From: Xylocopa sonorina
Taxonomy: Eukaryota; Arthropoda; Insecta; Hymenoptera; Apidae
DNA length: 64,000 nt
NCBI RefSeq assembly: GCF_050948175.1
Contig: NW_027490177.1
Span: 930,001-994,000 of the forward strand
Reading direction: 5' to 3'
A model generated the notes under the pieces. That model had not been told where the DNA came from. It was given only the letters and a program-made list of their open reading frames with translations, and did no database searches. A program made the translations under genes and the position numbers. Below, one piece after another: positions 62,111 through 64,000 of the stretch; position 1 is the stretch's first letter, and every line of letters starts with the position of its first letter.

Positions 62111-64000
62111 TTTGCAGATTTCTACGTATCGTAGCAATAGAGTTCTTATGATTCTTAAAACGCGATATCGCATCTCATTTCTATGTTTCATGGTAAGATA
62201 TAATATGATTTGCGAAGTGTTATGTATTCCTCGTCTACACTTCAAATGAATGTGAATGCGAAACTTCCTCGCTAGGAAATAGCGTTTGCAGATGTCTACG
62301 TATCGAAGCTATAGATTTCTAATGCTTCTTAAAACGCGATATCGCATCTCATTTCTATGTTTCATGGTAAGATATAATATGAATTGCGAAGTGTCATGTA
62401 TACCTCGTCTACACTTCAAATGAATGTAAATGCGACACTTCCTTGCAAGGAAATAGCGTTTGCGAATGTCTATCTATCGTAGCAATAGTGTTCTAATGCT
62501 GCTTAAAACGCGATATCGCATCTCATTTCTATGTTTCATGGTAAGATATAATATGATTTGCGAAGTGTTATGCATTCCTCGTCTACGATTCAAATGAATG
62601 TAAATGCGACACTTCCTTGCAAGGAAATAGCGTTTGCAGATGTCTACGTATCGTAGCAATAGATTTCTTATGATTCTTAAAACGCGATATCACATCTCAT
62701 TTCTATGTTTCATGGTAAGATATAATATGATTAGCGAAGTGTTATGTATTCCTCGTCTACATTTCAAATGAATGTGAATGCGACACTTCCTTGCAAGGAA
62801 ATAGCGTTTGCAAACATCTACCTACCGTAGCAATAGAGTTCTAATGCTTCTTAAAACGCGATATCGCATCTGATTTCTATATTTCATGGTAAGGTATAAT
62901 ATGATTTGCGAAGTGTTATGTATTCCTCGTCTACACTTCAAATGAATGTAAATGCGACACTTCCTTGTAAGGAAATAGCGTTTGCAGATGTCTACCTATC
63001 GTAGCAATAGAGTTCTAATGCTTCTTAAAACGCGATATCGCATCTCATTTCTATGTTTCATGGTAAGATATAATATGATTTGCGAAGTGTCATGTACTCC
63101 TCGCCTACACTTCAAATGAATGTAAATGCGACAGTCCCTTGGTAGGAAATAGCGTTTGCAGATGTCTAGCTATCGTAGCAATAGAGTTCTAATGCTTCTT
63201 AAAACGCGATCTCGCATCTCATTTCTATGTTTCATGGTAAGATATAATATGATTTGCGAAGTGTTATGTATTCCTCGTCTACACTTCAAATGAATGTAAA
63301 TGCGACACTTCCTTGCAAGGCAATAGCGTTTGCAGATGTCTACGTATCGTAGCAATAGAGTTCTTATGATTCTTAAAACGCGATATCGCATCTCATTTCT
63401 ATGTTTCATGGTAAGGTATAATATGATTTGCGAAGTGTTATGTATTCCTCGTCTACACTTCAAATGAATGTTAATGCGACACTTCCTTGTAAGGGAATAG
63501 CGTTTGCAGATGTCTACCTATCGCAGCAATAGATTTGTAATGCTTCTTAAAACGCGATATCGCATCTCATTTCTATGTTTCATGGTAAGATATAATATGA
63601 TTTGCGAAGTGTCATGTATTCCTCGTCTACACTTCAAGTGAATGTAAATGCGACACTTACTTGCAAGGAATTAGCGATGCAGATGTCTAGGTATCGTAGC
63701 AATAGAGTTCTAATGCTTCTTAAAACGCGATATCGCATCTCATTTCTATGTTTCATGGTAAGATATAATATGATTTGCGAAGTGTTATGTATTCCTCGTC
63801 TACACATCAAATGAATGTAAATGCGACACTTCCTTGCAAGGAAAAACCGTTTGCAGATGTATACGTATCGTAGCAATAGAGTTCTTATGATTCTTAAAAC
63901 GCGATATCGCATCTCATTTCTATGTTTCATGGTAAGGTATAATATGATTTGCGAAGTGTTATGTATTCCTCGTCTGCACTTCAAATGAATGTAAATGCGA
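58970..64000. repeat. 18-monomer tandem unit (3131 bp), 1.6 copies to the window end
   Basis: From about 58970 the sequence repeats at about 62101 at an offset of 3131 bp (18 x 174 minus one). The match includes 'gcagatttctacg' (58982/62113), 'gaaacttcctcgctagg' (59128/62259), 'gtactcctcgcc' (59963/63094), 'cgatctcgc' (60077/63208) and 'catcaaatg' (60673/63804). The second copy runs off the right edge of the window, so the array continues beyond it. The 18-mer is the 13-mer plus five monomers. Confidence 0.88.

Larger units (their letters stand above)
1..64000. repeat. 174-bp tandem satellite array filling the window (about 368 monomers)
   Basis: Every part of the window is a copy of one 174-bp unit in a single orientation. 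Useful anchors in consensus order are GCGAAGTG (taken as position 1), CTCGTCTACACTTC (20-33), TTCCTTGCAAGGAA (54-67), CTACGTATCGTAG (85-97), GCGATATCGC (125-134) and GGTAAGATATAATATG (155-170). The consensus has 62 G+C in 174 (about 36%). Between the anchor at 228 and that at 63901 there are 366 periods with a net slip of minus 11 bases, so monomer length is held very tightly. No inverted copies and no inserted foreign sequence were seen. The length is close to a nucleosome repeat, as in human alpha satellite (171 bp) or the Arabidopsis centromere satellite (about 178 bp). I infer a centromeric or pericentromeric satellite. A subtelomeric or other heterochromatic array cannot be excluded from this window. 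Confidence 0.98.

Noticed and set aside
1..64000. CRISPR array
   Set aside because: The period is 174 bp with the whole unit repeated; there are no short direct repeats separated by unique spacers.
1..64000. Inverted monomers or strand switches within the array
   Set aside because: Reading both strands, all anchors appear in one orientation throughout; apparent reverse matches are the three short palindromes.

Overview
The whole 64 kb window is one uninterrupted tandem array of a satellite repeat. The monomer is 174 bp, about 36% GC, and is always in the same head-to-tail orientation. The window holds about 368 monomers. The anchor GCGATATCGC starts at 228 and at 63901: 366 periods of 174 would give 63684 bp and the observed distance is 63673, a net slip of only 11 bases. 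Individual one-base indels that I located account for exactly this slip. I see no protein-coding gene, RNA gene, transposon, CRISPR array, telomeric repeat or unique sequence anywhere. Open frames read off this DNA are by-products of a monomer that is 58 codons long with no stop in one reverse-strand frame.

A megasatellite-like array of nucleosome-sized monomers with nested higher-order repeats (HORs) points to a eukaryotic chromosome, most likely centromeric or pericentromeric heterochromatin, in a long-read assembly. The species cannot be read from the sequence. The monomer keeps 9 CpG dinucleotides (about 1.6 times expectation), which argues against a lineage with heavy germline CpG methylation and decay; this fits many invertebrates but is weak evidence.

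Layout: (1) 1-6.7 kb, monomers marked by a 'ggatttctgctgc' variant every 3-6 units, plus a 4001-bp long-range duplication. (2) 6.7-11.1 kb, the most heterogeneous stretch, carrying a divergent 'gagatattgc' monomer type. (3) 11.1-23.0 kb, mixed monomers with an internal pure trimer (522 bp) array at about 14.98-16.89 kb. (4) 23.0-40.5 kb, 9-, 14-, 17- and 20-monomer blocks duplicated over one another. (5) 40.5-42.1 kb, a boundary zone where the divergent monomer type reappears and one monomer is tripled. (6) 42.1-64 kb, a younger domain built on a 13-mer HOR (2261 bp) with 9-, 12- and 18-mer length derivatives, and two larger duplications at offsets of 5913 and 16523 bp.

Each typical monomer carries three short dyad symmetries (TTCCTTGCAAGGAA, CTACG-TAT-CGTAG and GCGATATCGC) within an 81-bp segment. 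These are the most plausible functional elements, as cruciform or protein-binding sites. That role is inference, not demonstrated.
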